Translations under genes and position numbers: made by a program
Assembly (NCBI GenBank): GCA_014240455.1
Contig: JAAZWY010000002.1
Span: forward strand, 38,209 to 74,802
Length of the DNA stretch: 36,594 bases
Origin: Nanobdellota archaeon
GTDB taxonomy: Archaea; Nanobdellota; Nanobdellia; UBA10117; ARS21
Direction of reading: 5' to 3'
In this document: positions 22,489 to 30,112 of the stretch, in pieces
How the letters are laid out: every line of letters starts with the position of its first letter
Position numbering within the stretch: position 1 is the first letter of the stretch
Notes under the pieces: model-generated
Databases searched by the model: none
Told to the model about the DNA's origin: nothing
What the model saw: the letters and a program-made list of their open reading frames with translations, nothing else

Positions 22489-23163
22489 TCACTTAAAATG
22501 CTTTATGGTCTTTCCAATCTTTTTGATTAACTTGTGTCTTGTCTTTTTTGATCGTTGTTTGGCTCGCCTGATCGTGTTTTGTAACTTAGGATTGCTTGCA
22601 AGTGGAATCATCTTTGAAGATTTGTTTGATTCGCCCCATGCCTCATAGTAAACCAAATCTGTTGCTTGAATTTCTGGAAGTTTCTTTGGATGCTCATCTG
22701 GTTTTCCAAGTGCTACAAGTGCATGAACATTTACTTTATCCATCTTACCCGGTTTCTTAGACAAAACTTTTCTTACTTCTGATTCAGAAAATGCTCCAAC
22801 CCACGTTCCTTGTAATCCATATTCTTGTGCTGCGATAAGTATATTTTGTATAATCGCTGAGGAATTTTGTATTGCATATATTTCTCCTCGAGCGCCATAT
22901 AATTGAGTTAGTCTTTTTGGATTTGAACAAACCGCAATAATTACAGGTGCGTTTTCAATCCAATCTTGATCAACACACGCATCCTTTAGTTTTGTTTTTA
23001 GTTTGTCTGATTCTACTAACACCATCCAAGTACTTGGCACATTTCCGGCTCTTGGTGCACTAACTCCTGCTTCGAAAATATCAAATAATACTCGGTAGGG
23101 AATTGTACTTTTTTTGAACTTTCTAATTGAGCGTCGGCCAAAGATTGCCTCGAGAATATCCAT
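22489..23163 (-). CDS. Nitroreductase-family flavoprotein with basic tail
   Basis: The 224-residue protein opens with AIFGRRSIRKFKKSTIP, the FMN-binding nitroreductase start, followed by ISAP-like VSAPRAGNVPSTWMVLV and AAQEYGLQGTWVGAF. The family reduces nitro groups, quinones or flavins with NAD(P)H. The last ~45 residues are an unusually basic extension (RRAKQRSKKTRHKLIKKIGK), not part of the fold and possibly for nucleic-acid or membrane binding. TATA at 23183-23192 is 24 nt from the ATG. Confidence 0.9.
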   Translation of the reverse strand: MDILEAIFGRRSIRKFKKSTIPYRVLFDIFEAGVSAPRAGNVPSTWMVLVESDKLKTKLKDACVDQDWIENAPVIIAVCSNPKRLTQLYGARGEIYAIQNSSAIIQNILIAAQEYGLQGTWVGAFSESEVRKVLSKKPGKMDKVNVHALVALGKPDEHPKKLPEIQATDLVYYEAWGESNKSSKMIPLASNPKLQNTIRRAKQRSKKTRHKLIKKIGKTIKHFK

Positions 23164-23238
23164 ATTTTTCTATATATTGAGAGAATATAAAGTTTTGCGA
23201 ATAATAAGTCTTTTATTGGTCTTTCATCAATAGGAGCT

Positions 23239-24924
23239 ATGGAATATTCCAAACTAGTGGAGATATATGAGGCTCTATCTGGAACTAGTAAATTGCTTGA
23301 AAAACGGGCAATAATTGCTGGATTTCTGAAAGGTTTGAATTCTGAAGAAGTTGAATCTGCAGTTTTGTTACTTGAAGGTCGGCTTTTCCCTGAATGGGAT
23401 CGACGAAAGATTGGTATCGGAACTCAGACTGTTATTAAATCAATTTCAACAAGCTCAGGTAAAAGTGAGGATTTAATTAAAGCTGACTGGGCTAAAATTG
23501 GTGATTTGGGTCTTGTTGCTGAACGTAATATTTCTTCCAAAACTCAATCTACTTTGTTTTCTGGCAAATTGACAATTGATCAAGTTTTTACAAATCTTCG
23601 TAAGCTTTCTGAAATTGAAGGTGGTGGAAGTACTGGAAAGAAAATTGGTTTGATCGCCGAGTTACTTAGTGCTTCAAGTGGTGTTGGTGCAAAATATATT
23701 GTTCGGACTTGTCTTGAAGATTTGAGAACTGGTGCGGGTTTTGGAGTTTTGCGTGATTCAATCGCTTCAGCATTTGATGTTGAAGTAGCTAATGTTCAAA
23801 CTGCTTATGATTTGACTACTGATATTTCTAGTGTTGCAAAAATTGCTAAGACTAAGAGTAATGAGGGGCTGTTAGCTTTGGAATTGTCCGTTGGAAATCC
23901 TGTGAAAGTAATGTTGTTTAAGAAATCAGAATCTATCGAAGAAGGGTTTGATGTTGTAGGTAAACCTGCGGCAATTGATTACAAATATGATGGGTTCAGA
24001 CTTCAAATTCATCGTTCGGGAAAAGAGATTAAATTATTTACTCGAAACTTGGAAGATGTTACTTCTCAGTTTCCAGATATTGTAAAGATGATTGAGAAAG
24101 ATGTTAACTCTAAAGAATTTATTATTGATTGTGAAGTAATTGGTTATGATAAAAAAACTGGTAAGTGGAAACCTTTCCAAGATATTTCCCAGCGAATTAA
24201 ACGTAAATATGAAATTGAAGAAATGATTAAAGAAGTTCCAGTTATGATTATTGTATTTGATATTATTAATTTAGACGGAGAGAATTTAATCTCAATGCCG
24301 TTTGGTGAACGACGTGATAAACTTTCTAAAGTTATTAGAGAAGATCCTTTGGCAGTTAGTTTAGCTAAGGAAATTGTAACTGATTCTGTTGAAAAAGGTA
24401 AAGAATTCTATGCTAAGGCGTTATCTGATGGTGCGGAAGGAGTTATGATGAAGAAACTTGACAGTGTGTATAAACCTGGTTCTCGAGTAGGGTATGGAAT
24501 TAAAATCAAACCAGTTATGGAAACTTTGGATTTGGTTGTTGTTGGATCTGAATGGGGAACTGGGAAACGTTCAAAGTGGTTAAGTAGTTTTATTCTTGCA
24601 TGTCGTGACGGTAATGACTTCAAAGAGATTGGAAAAATGGGTACTGGATTCAAAGAGAAGGATGAGGAAGGAGTTAGTTTTGGTAAAATGACTGAATTGT
24701 TAAAACCACTGGTTGTTAGTGAGTCTGGTCGAGAAGTGAGAGTTAAGCCGGGAGTTATAATTGAGGTTAAGTATGAGGAGATACAAAAATCTACTAACTA
24801 TGATTCTGGTTTTGCTTTGCGTTTCCCTCGTTTTGTTAGATTGAGAGATGATAAAGGTCTGAAAGATGTTGATGATTTGAAGCGTGTTTCAAAACTTGCT
24901 AAGAGTCAGAGAAGTCGTGGATAA
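23239..24924 (+). CDS. lig: ATP-dependent DNA ligase
   Basis: The 561-residue ligase seals nicks during replication and repair. The adenylated Lys is K249 in DYKYDGFRLQIH. Other motifs are FIIDCEVIG (III), EGVMMKK (IV) and YGIKIKP (V). An N-terminal DNA-binding domain (~1-215) and C-terminal OB fold are both present, as usual for archaeal LigI. TTTTATT centred 25 nt before the ATG implies a leaderless mRNA. Confidence 0.97.
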   Translation: MEYSKLVEIYEALSGTSKLLEKRAIIAGFLKGLNSEEVESAVLLLEGRLFPEWDRRKIGIGTQTVIKSISTSSGKSEDLIKADWAKIGDLGLVAERNISSKTQSTLFSGKLTIDQVFTNLRKLSEIEGGGSTGKKIGLIAELLSASSGVGAKYIVRTCLEDLRTGAGFGVLRDSIASAFDVEVANVQTAYDLTTDISSVAKIAKTKSNEGLLALELSVGNPVKVMLFKKSESIEEGFDVVGKPAAIDYKYDGFRLQIHRSGKEIKLFTRNLEDVTSQFPDIVKMIEKDVNSKEFIIDCEVIGYDKKTGKWKPFQDISQRIKRKYEIEEMIKEVPVMIIVFDIINLDGENLISMPFGERRDKLSKVIREDPLAVSLAKEIVTDSVEKGKEFYAKALSDGAEGVMMKKLDSVYKPGSRVGYGIKIKPVMETLDLVVVGSEWGTGKRSKWLSSFILACRDGNDFKEIGKMGTGFKEKDEEGVSFGKMTELLKPLVVSESGREVRVKPGVIIEVKYEEIQKSTNYDSGFALRFPRFVRLRDDKGLKDVDDLKRVSKLAKSQRSRG

Positions 24925-24940
24925 TTTGGAACAGTTTTTA

Positions 24941-24980
24941 GTTTTTGGAACAATGTTTCAAAAACATGTTCAGTTTTTGA
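24941..24980. promoter_or_regulatory. Two overlapping palindromes (candidate operators)
   Basis: Palindrome 1 (24941-24965, 25 bp) has arms GTTTTTGGAACA and TGTTTCAAAAAC, with a single arm mismatch. Palindrome 2 (24958-24980) has arms TCAAAAAC and GTTTTTGA around a 7-bp spacer and shares one arm with the first. GTTTTTA at 24934 and GGAACA at 24928 extend the pattern outward. This is typical of a dimeric HTH protein binding several adjacent sites. Confidence 0.75.
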
Positions 24981-24997
24981 TATGGTGTTCCTTTCAG

Positions 24998-25021
24998 GAA
25001 ACGCTTTTATAGTTGCGTTTC
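24998..25021 (+). promoter_or_regulatory. TATA box bracketed by a perfect inverted repeat
   Basis: Arms GAAACGC (24998-25004) and GCGTTTC (25015-25021) flank a 10-bp spacer that begins with TTTTATA (25005-25011), the TATA box centred 25 nt before ATG 25033. A protein on this repeat would compete directly with TBP, so autorepression is the simple reading. Confidence 0.75.
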
Positions 25022-25032
25022 AATTATAGAAC

Positions 25033-25554
25033 ATGAAGGGAGATATTCTCAGTAAAGTATTTGATCCTAAGACTGTTGCAGTAATTTATGCACTTCTTGA
25101 TAAGAAAGGTAGATTCTACTTGAGAGACTTATCTCGAGAATCCGGAGTGAGTCTTGCAACTGCCCATCGTATTGTCCAAAAACTTGTTTCAATTGGAATG
25201 GTTCGTAGAGATGAGAGTGATAGAATTAGATTTTATGAGATTGATAGAAGTGCCGACGCATTTAGAGTTCTTGCAGGAGTGCTATTAGATAAAGTCAAAA
25301 CTCCGGCAGAAATATTGAAAGATCGACTTGGAACCTTACATGGCTCTGAACCGAGAATATTTACTGACCGAGATGATCCCAGTAAAATTGTTGTTGTTAG
25401 CTCATTGATTGATAAGCGTGACATTGAAGACATCACTGGCTTTGTAAAAGAGGAGATTGGGATTGAAATCAACCCAGTTTTGTTCTCCAATACGCAGTTT
25501 ATTGAGATGAAAAAGGCTGGATTCGTTGATTCTAGGAAATTAGAGCAAGTATAA
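25033..25554 (+). CDS. Winged-HTH transcriptional regulator, probably autoregulated
   Basis: The protein has 173 residues. The N-terminal ~70 form a winged helix: TVAVIYALLDKKGRFYLRDL, then recognition helix SGVSLATAHRIVQKLVSIGM and wing RIRFYEID. The C-terminal ~80 residues (RIFTDRDDPSKIVVVSSLID, FVKEEIGIEINPVLFSNTQF) resemble the nucleotidyltransferase-like domain seen in some archaeal HTH proteins, without clear catalytic Asp pairs. Its ligand is unknown. The stacked palindromes in its promoter make it the leading candidate for their binder. A second HTH gene follows. Confidence 0.82.
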   Translation: MKGDILSKVFDPKTVAVIYALLDKKGRFYLRDLSRESGVSLATAHRIVQKLVSIGMVRRDESDRIRFYEIDRSADAFRVLAGVLLDKVKTPAEILKDRLGTLHGSEPRIFTDRDDPSKIVVVSSLIDKRDIEDITGFVKEEIGIEINPVLFSNTQFIEMKKAGFVDSRKLEQV

Positions 25555-25604
25555 TAGTTTTAATAGCAGAAATCATTAAAAAGAAAAAATAGCATTACTC
25601 ATCA

Positions 25605-26420
25605 ATGATAATTAACGAGGAATTCTTGAATAGATTACGACGTTCGTTTGGTTTGAATCTTTATGAGGTAAAACTTTGGGCTGCAATTCTTTCAAGAGGA
25701 GTTTCTACGGCAGGAGAACTTAGTGACATTGCGGATGTTCCTCGTTCGCGAACTTATGATGTTCTTGAGAGTCTTGAACGGAAAGGATTTGTTATTGTAA
25801 AACCGGAAAAGCCGATTAAGTATATGGCAATTCCACCACTCGAAGTTCTTGATCGAGTTCATGGAAAGATTCGGGCGGATTTGATTAATCATTCTGAAAG
25901 AATAACTAAACTAAAGGACTCTGAGATGATGGCTGAATTGGGAAACCTACACAAGCAAGGTATTGAGCCAATGCAAGTTACTGATTTTTCTGGAGCTTTG
26001 AAAGGTCGACACAATATTTATGATCAATTAAGTTATGTTTTGAAAGAGGCACGAGCTAGCATTGACTTGGTTACTTCTGAAGAAGGATTAGGCCGTAAAA
26101 TTAGGATGCTTAAACCTCTTATTGAGCGTGCAGTTTCTCGCGGTGTTAAAATTCGAGTTGTTGCTCCTTCGAGTAATGTTGAATTAACGGAAATTATGAA
26201 CGGTTTTGGAGAATTAGTAGAATTTAGAAATAATCCTAACTTGCGTGGAAGATTTTGTGTAGTTGACAAGAAACATATTGTTTTCATGTTGACTGATGAT
26301 GAAGAAGTTCATCCTTCCTATGACATGGGATTCTGGGTAAAGTCTCCTTACTTTGCCGGAACTTTGAATAAAATGTTTGACAAAACTTGGGGCGCTGAAT
26401 TAAGCCCTGACTCCGAATGA
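25605..26420 (+). CDS. TrmB-family transcriptional regulator
   Basis: The 271-residue protein opens with FLNRLRRSFGLNLYEVKLWAAIL and IADVPRSRTYDVLESLERKGFV, the TrmB winged helix. The C-terminal part (LVTSEEGLGRKIRMLKPLIERAVSRGVKIRVVAP) is the TrmB effector domain with its phospholipase-D-like fold, which in Thermococcales binds sugars. No transporter lies nearby, so the target is unclear. Its 3' end overlaps the convergent protease gene by 21 nt. Confidence 0.88.
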   Translation: MIINEEFLNRLRRSFGLNLYEVKLWAAILSRGVSTAGELSDIADVPRSRTYDVLESLERKGFVIVKPEKPIKYMAIPPLEVLDRVHGKIRADLINHSERITKLKDSEMMAELGNLHKQGIEPMQVTDFSGALKGRHNIYDQLSYVLKEARASIDLVTSEEGLGRKIRMLKPLIERAVSRGVKIRVVAPSSNVELTEIMNGFGELVEFRNNPNLRGRFCVVDKKHIVFMLTDDEEVHPSYDMGFWVKSPYFAGTLNKMFDKTWGAELSPDSE

Positions 26421-27287
26421 AGTTTGAGCGTTTAGATTATTTTCTGACAAACCGTAGAATAATTTTCCAAATAATGGTGAAGGTCTCTCATATTTTGTAA
26501 CTCTGTAATCTTCCGCGCCAGATAACTCTGCTGCAATATCTAATGCTTCTTGTTTTCCACCGAGAGAATCAACTAGTTTTCTGCTTAATGCTTCAGTTCC
26601 TAGAAATATTTCTCCCGTTGATTGAGCCCTTACAAATGATTCGGTTAGACCTCTTGATGTTGCTACGTGTTCAACAAACATATCATTTAGAAGATTGATT
26701 TTATTCTGAAGGTATTCTCTTTCTGCATCTGAGACTTCTTTGTATGGTGATCCAGTATCTTTGTATTCTCCAGAAACAAATCTTTCATAAGATACGTTAT
26801 AATCATCAAGCAGACCTGAGAATTGTAAATATGAACCTGTTACTCCGATTGAACCGGTTATTGTTGCGGGATCAGCTACAATATGATCTGTTGATGCTGC
26901 AATCCAATATGCTCCTGATGCTGCATTTTCTCTCATCCAAGTAACTACTGGTTTCTCAAATGCTTCAATTGCATTTGATATTTCTCTTGAACCTACAACA
27001 GTTCCTCCTGGACTGTCAAGTTCTAGAATTACTGCTTTTGTGTTATCGTTTTTAGCTGCAGATTCTAATTGCGAAATTACGTCATCAGAAAATGTGTCTG
27101 GTGAATATCCGTCTGAACCTGAGTAAATTGTTCCAGTTATTGGAATTATTAATATTTCATCTCCAAACTCTTCTGCCGGTCCCGAGACTATCATAAATAT
27201 TGTTATTATTGCGACAGTGTATCCAAATATTCTTAGTGCTTTTTTCCACCAGGTGTCTTTGAACGTATTTCTGCGCTTGAAAAACAT
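26400..27287 (-). CDS. sppA: SppA-type signal peptide peptidase (S49)
   Basis: There are 295 residues from ATG 27287. An upstream in-frame TTG at 27326 is rejected because the TATA box lies within that stretch. One TM helix (~20-35) anchors the catalytic domain outside the cell. DSPGGTVVGS (91-100), the Ser nucleophile S124 (NAASGAYW) and Lys base K176 (SGEYKDTG) form the S49 dyad. The 52-residue Ser-Lys spacing agrees with what I recall for the Thermococcus enzyme. It degrades cleaved signal peptides in the membrane. Confidence 0.9.
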   Translation of the reverse strand: MFFKRRNTFKDTWWKKALRIFGYTVAIITIFMIVSGPAEEFGDEILIIPITGTIYSGSDGYSPDTFSDDVISQLESAAKNDNTKAVILELDSPGGTVVGSREISNAIEAFEKPVVTWMRENAASGAYWIAASTDHIVADPATITGSIGVTGSYLQFSGLLDDYNVSYERFVSGEYKDTGSPYKEVSDAEREYLQNKINLLNDMFVEHVATSRGLTESFVRAQSTGEIFLGTEALSRKLVDSLGGKQEALDIAAELSGAEDYRVTKYERPSPLFGKLFYGLSENNLNAQTSFGVRA

Positions 27288-27308
27288 GTATTGATATGTA
27301 TTCTGTGG

Positions 27309-27316
27309 TATATAAG
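27309..27316 (-). promoter_or_regulatory. TATA box of sppA
   Basis: Minus-strand TTATATAC is centred 26 nt before ATG 27287 and decides the start codon. Confidence 0.65.
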
Positions 27317-27363
27317 AGTTGCTCAATCCTAACTGTTTTAAACTCAGATTTTGGGATTATTTT

Positions 27364-28875
27364 ATGCAAGCATTAATTCAAGAATTAGTTGAAACTAAGA
27401 AGCTGACTAAGAACAAAGTTGAATCCATTAAACGGAAATATGTTCGTGATGGAACTCTTGAAACTTTTCCTTTGAATGTTCATATTTGGAAAGCTTGTAA
27501 TGATTCTCAAAAAGAAAAACTTCGTGCAGTTTTGAATACTAAACCAACTAGAAATATGGCTGGAGTTTCAATTATTGCAATTATGCCTAAACCAAATGGT
27601 TGTCCTGCAAGATGTACTTTCTGTCCTGAGGGTAAAAATGCTCCAAAGAGTTATACTGGTTTTGAACCTTCAACAATGCGTTCAATTAGAAATAATTATG
27701 ATGCTTACAAAACTGTTACTGAAAGAGTTGCAGCTTTGAAACGAACAGGTCACTTGACTGATAAGAATGAAATTATTATTCAGGGTGGAACTTTTCCATC
27801 TTATGAGTGGGATTATCAGAAAGATTTTGTTAAGAGATCTTTTGATGGTTTGAATGGTGAGATTTCTGAAACTCTTGCTGAAGCTCAAGAGAAGAATGAA
27901 ACTTCTGAAAATCGATGTATTGGTCTGACTGTTGAAACTCGACCCGACTGGATTTTCCCTGAACAGTTTTTGGAACTTGGTTGTACTCGAATTGAAATGG
28001 GATTACAATCTATTTCTGATGAAGTTCTTGAAGCAGTAAATCGTGGCCACACGGTTCAACAATTTAAAGATGCAGTTAAGGTTTTGAAAGAAGCTGGTTA
28101 CAAAATTCTTTATCATATTATGCCGGGTCTTCCTAAAACTACTTTTGAAATGGATGTCAAAATGATGACTGAGATTTTTGAGAACGAAGATTTCCGTCCA
28201 GACATGTTTAAGATTTATCCGACTTTAGTTATGCCTGATACTGAATTGTATGATCAATGGAAATCTGGAGAATATGAACCAAAAGACGAGGAGTATTATA
28301 TTAAAGTTATTGAAGAGGCTTATCGAAGAGCTCCGAAATGGACTCGATTGATGAGAGTTCAACGAGATATTCCTGCGCAGTACATTGGTGCTGGACCTAA
28401 GAAAGGAAACTTACGTGAATATGTTGAAGAGAATTTGATTAAGGAAGATTATCCAGTTAAGGAAATTCGATTTAGAGAAGCCGGTCAAGTCTACAAGCGA
28501 ACTGGAAAAGTTGCTAAAAATATTGAATTGTTTGTTGAGAAATATCGATCAAGTGGTGGAGATGAATATTTCATTTCTGCTGAAGATAAAGAGCAAGATA
28601 TTATATTGGGATTTTGTAGATTACGTCTTGGTGAAAGACCTGAAGCAATGATTCGAGAGTTACACATTTATGGAAGCGTGACTGGAATTGGAGACGAGGG
28701 TGAAGATACTCAACACAAAGGTTGGGGAACAAAACTTATGAAAAAAGCTGAAGAAATTGCTCGTGAAGCGGGAAGAGAAAAAATGTTAGTTATCTCCGGA
28801 GTTGGAGTTCGAGAATATTACAAGAATGTTCATGGTTACTCTCGAGATGGTTGGTATATGGGTAAGAAATTATAA
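27364..28875 (+). CDS. elp3: Elp3, tRNA U34 carboxymethyl-forming enzyme
   Basis: There are 503 residues from ATG 27364, for which GTTTTAAAC sits 25 nt upstream. The radical-SAM domain has C80-x3-C84-x2-C87 (GCPARCTFCPEG) for the [4Fe-4S] cluster. The C-terminal GNAT domain has the acetyl-CoA loop HKGWGTKLMKKAEEIA. Archaeal Elp3 acts alone to make cm5U at wobble uridines. Five tRNAs in this window have U34 (both Leu, Lys, Thr-UGU, Gln). It converges with, and overlaps by 6 nt, the wHTH gene. Confidence 0.96.
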   Translation: MQALIQELVETKKLTKNKVESIKRKYVRDGTLETFPLNVHIWKACNDSQKEKLRAVLNTKPTRNMAGVSIIAIMPKPNGCPARCTFCPEGKNAPKSYTGFEPSTMRSIRNNYDAYKTVTERVAALKRTGHLTDKNEIIIQGGTFPSYEWDYQKDFVKRSFDGLNGEISETLAEAQEKNETSENRCIGLTVETRPDWIFPEQFLELGCTRIEMGLQSISDEVLEAVNRGHTVQQFKDAVKVLKEAGYKILYHIMPGLPKTTFEMDVKMMTEIFENEDFRPDMFKIYPTLVMPDTELYDQWKSGEYEPKDEEYYIKVIEEAYRRAPKWTRLMRVQRDIPAQYIGAGPKKGNLREYVEENLIKEDYPVKEIRFREAGQVYKRTGKVAKNIELFVEKYRSSGGDEYFISAEDKEQDIILGFCRLRLGERPEAMIRELHIYGSVTGIGDEGEDTQHKGWGTKLMKKAEEIAREAGREKMLVISGVGVREYYKNVHGYSRDGWYMGKKL

Positions 28876-29136
28876 TCCAAAAGCTTCTTGGAATTCTTTC
28901 ATCTTTTTGTATTCTCTTGAAAACTTTCTACCTTTTTCAGTTATTGTGAAATTCTTTCCTCGTTTTAATGGTTGTTCTTCAATTAGTTTTTTTGCAGTTA
29001 ATTCTGCAACGTATTCTTTCATTAAAGTGTGAGAAAGATTTGATTTGTAAAGAAGATGAGTTGGTTTAATTGCTCCGCCTTTGTTGACAATCGCCAATAA
29101 CATATCATTGATTATGTCAATTCTAGTTCTTCGCAT
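28870..29136 (-). CDS. Small winged-HTH protein paired with a 7-TM protein
   Basis: The 88 residues have the form of an archaeal stand-alone winged helix (PF14947-like): RIDIINDMLLAIVNKGGAIK, then SNLSHTLMKEYVAELTAKKL, then wing FTITEKGRKFSREYKKMKEF. It starts inside the end of the membrane-protein gene (14-nt overlap), so both are made together. The arrangement suggests that the membrane protein senses a signal and this protein responds at DNA, which is inference. Confidence 0.85.
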   Translation of the reverse strand: MRRTRIDIINDMLLAIVNKGGAIKPTHLLYKSNLSHTLMKEYVAELTAKKLIEEQPLKRGKNFTITEKGRKFSREYKKMKEFQEAFGL

Positions 29137-29815
29137 TCTTCACCTTCCTAAATGTGAATAACATTGTTATGAATCCCGCAAGTTGAACTACTTGTGCAAC
29201 CACATATGCAATTGGAATATAAATTGCTGGAATGAAAATTAACTGACTGAACATTAGTAATGTAAATGCTGCCAATGTTTGTTTTGTTTTCTTTGATTTA
29301 TTTCTGAAGTAAGTTCTCAAAGTCATCATTGAGATGAAGAATAGGAAAGCTGCCGCAGTTAAGTGAAATACTAAAGTTACTTGTGTACTAAATACTGAAG
29401 CAATTAATACAAAATACATTAATAATCCTTTAACAGATTTTGAAGTCTTAGCCTTTCTTGATAGGACTAAATATATTCCTAGAAGTGCTGTCAGAGTTAG
29501 AAGTCTATATCCTAATAATCCTGTGCTGAAAAAATTACTTGCCGGTCCGACTGCTTGATGGACTGCTTGAGCAATTCCAAATGAATTCTGTTCAATGAAA
29601 TTGTAATAAATTATTAGATTTGTTAATACTCGTGTTGCGAATGCTGTGGCAAGCATTGCGAATGCTACACCGAAATAGAAATATTTCTTCATGTTGCTGA
29701 TTTTGTAGAATTTGTAGCTAGTTAATGCGATTAATGCCGCAACAGCCATTGTAACTACTTCAAAACCTGCGTCAATTCCTAAGAACCACGCTGGGCTTAG
29801 TATAAAGTTCGCCAT
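29123..29815 (-). CDS. Polytopic membrane protein, about 7 TM helices
   Basis: The 230 residues have hydrophobic helices near 10-34, 44-64, 68-85, 97-119, 130-165 (two) and 185-222 (two), with basic inner loops (KKYFYF, SRKAKTSKSVKG, RNKSKKTK). No transporter or enzyme motif is evident. TTTTAAG about 28 nt upstream of the ATG gives leaderless spacing. It is translationally coupled to the wHTH protein. Confidence 0.8.
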   Translation of the reverse strand: MANFILSPAWFLGIDAGFEVVTMAVAALIALTSYKFYKISNMKKYFYFGVAFAMLATAFATRVLTNLIIYYNFIEQNSFGIAQAVHQAVGPASNFFSTGLLGYRLLTLTALLGIYLVLSRKAKTSKSVKGLLMYFVLIASVFSTQVTLVFHLTAAAFLFFISMMTLRTYFRNKSKKTKQTLAAFTLLMFSQLIFIPAIYIPIAYVVAQVVQLAGFITMLFTFRKVKNAKN

Positions 29816-29924
29816 TAATTACTATTTAGTGATACATCTTAAAAGGGTTATGAAAAGTCATTCTTTAGAGTCCGTTCATAATCTTTTATTAACAGAATAT
29901 TGTACTATTTGTATGCCTTTAAGA

Positions 29925-29994
29925 CCAATCATATTCTCTTGGATTGGGAAAATTTGATGCCGGGAATCCCGTCTATGCCGGGCGGGTTCCATTC
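29925..29994. ncRNA. Candidate structured RNA or regulatory hairpins
   Basis: Within AT-rich intergenic DNA lies a GC-rich patch with two foldable elements: CCAATC (29925-29930) pairing with GATTGG (29942-29947) across an 11-nt loop, and GGAATCCCG pairing with CGGGTTCC within ~29962-29994 (one bulged base). ATGCCGGG occurs twice. The strand is uncertain. A minus-strand TTTAAAAG element could drive it. It is not an obvious C/D box or SRP RNA. Confidence 0.4.
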
Positions 29995-30034
29995 ATCACA
30001 ACTCTTTTAAAGAAATTATTTGATACAACATTAC

Positions 30035-30107
30035 AGCCCTGTAGTGTAGTGGTCAATCATCTGAGACTTTGGATCTCGGGACCCCGGTTCAAATCCGGGC
30101 AGGGCTA
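30035..30107 (+). tRNA. tRNA-Gln (anticodon UUG)
   Basis: The acceptor AGCCCTG/CAGGGCT begins with an A1-U72 pair, as in archaeal tRNA-Gln. The anticodon arm is TGAGA-CTTTGGA-TCTCG (UUG), the T arm CCCGG-TTCAAAT-CCGGG, discriminator A30107. Charged as Glu and then amidated by GatDE. CTTTTAAAG lies about 30 nt upstream. Confidence 0.94.
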
Positions 30108-30112
30108 GAATT

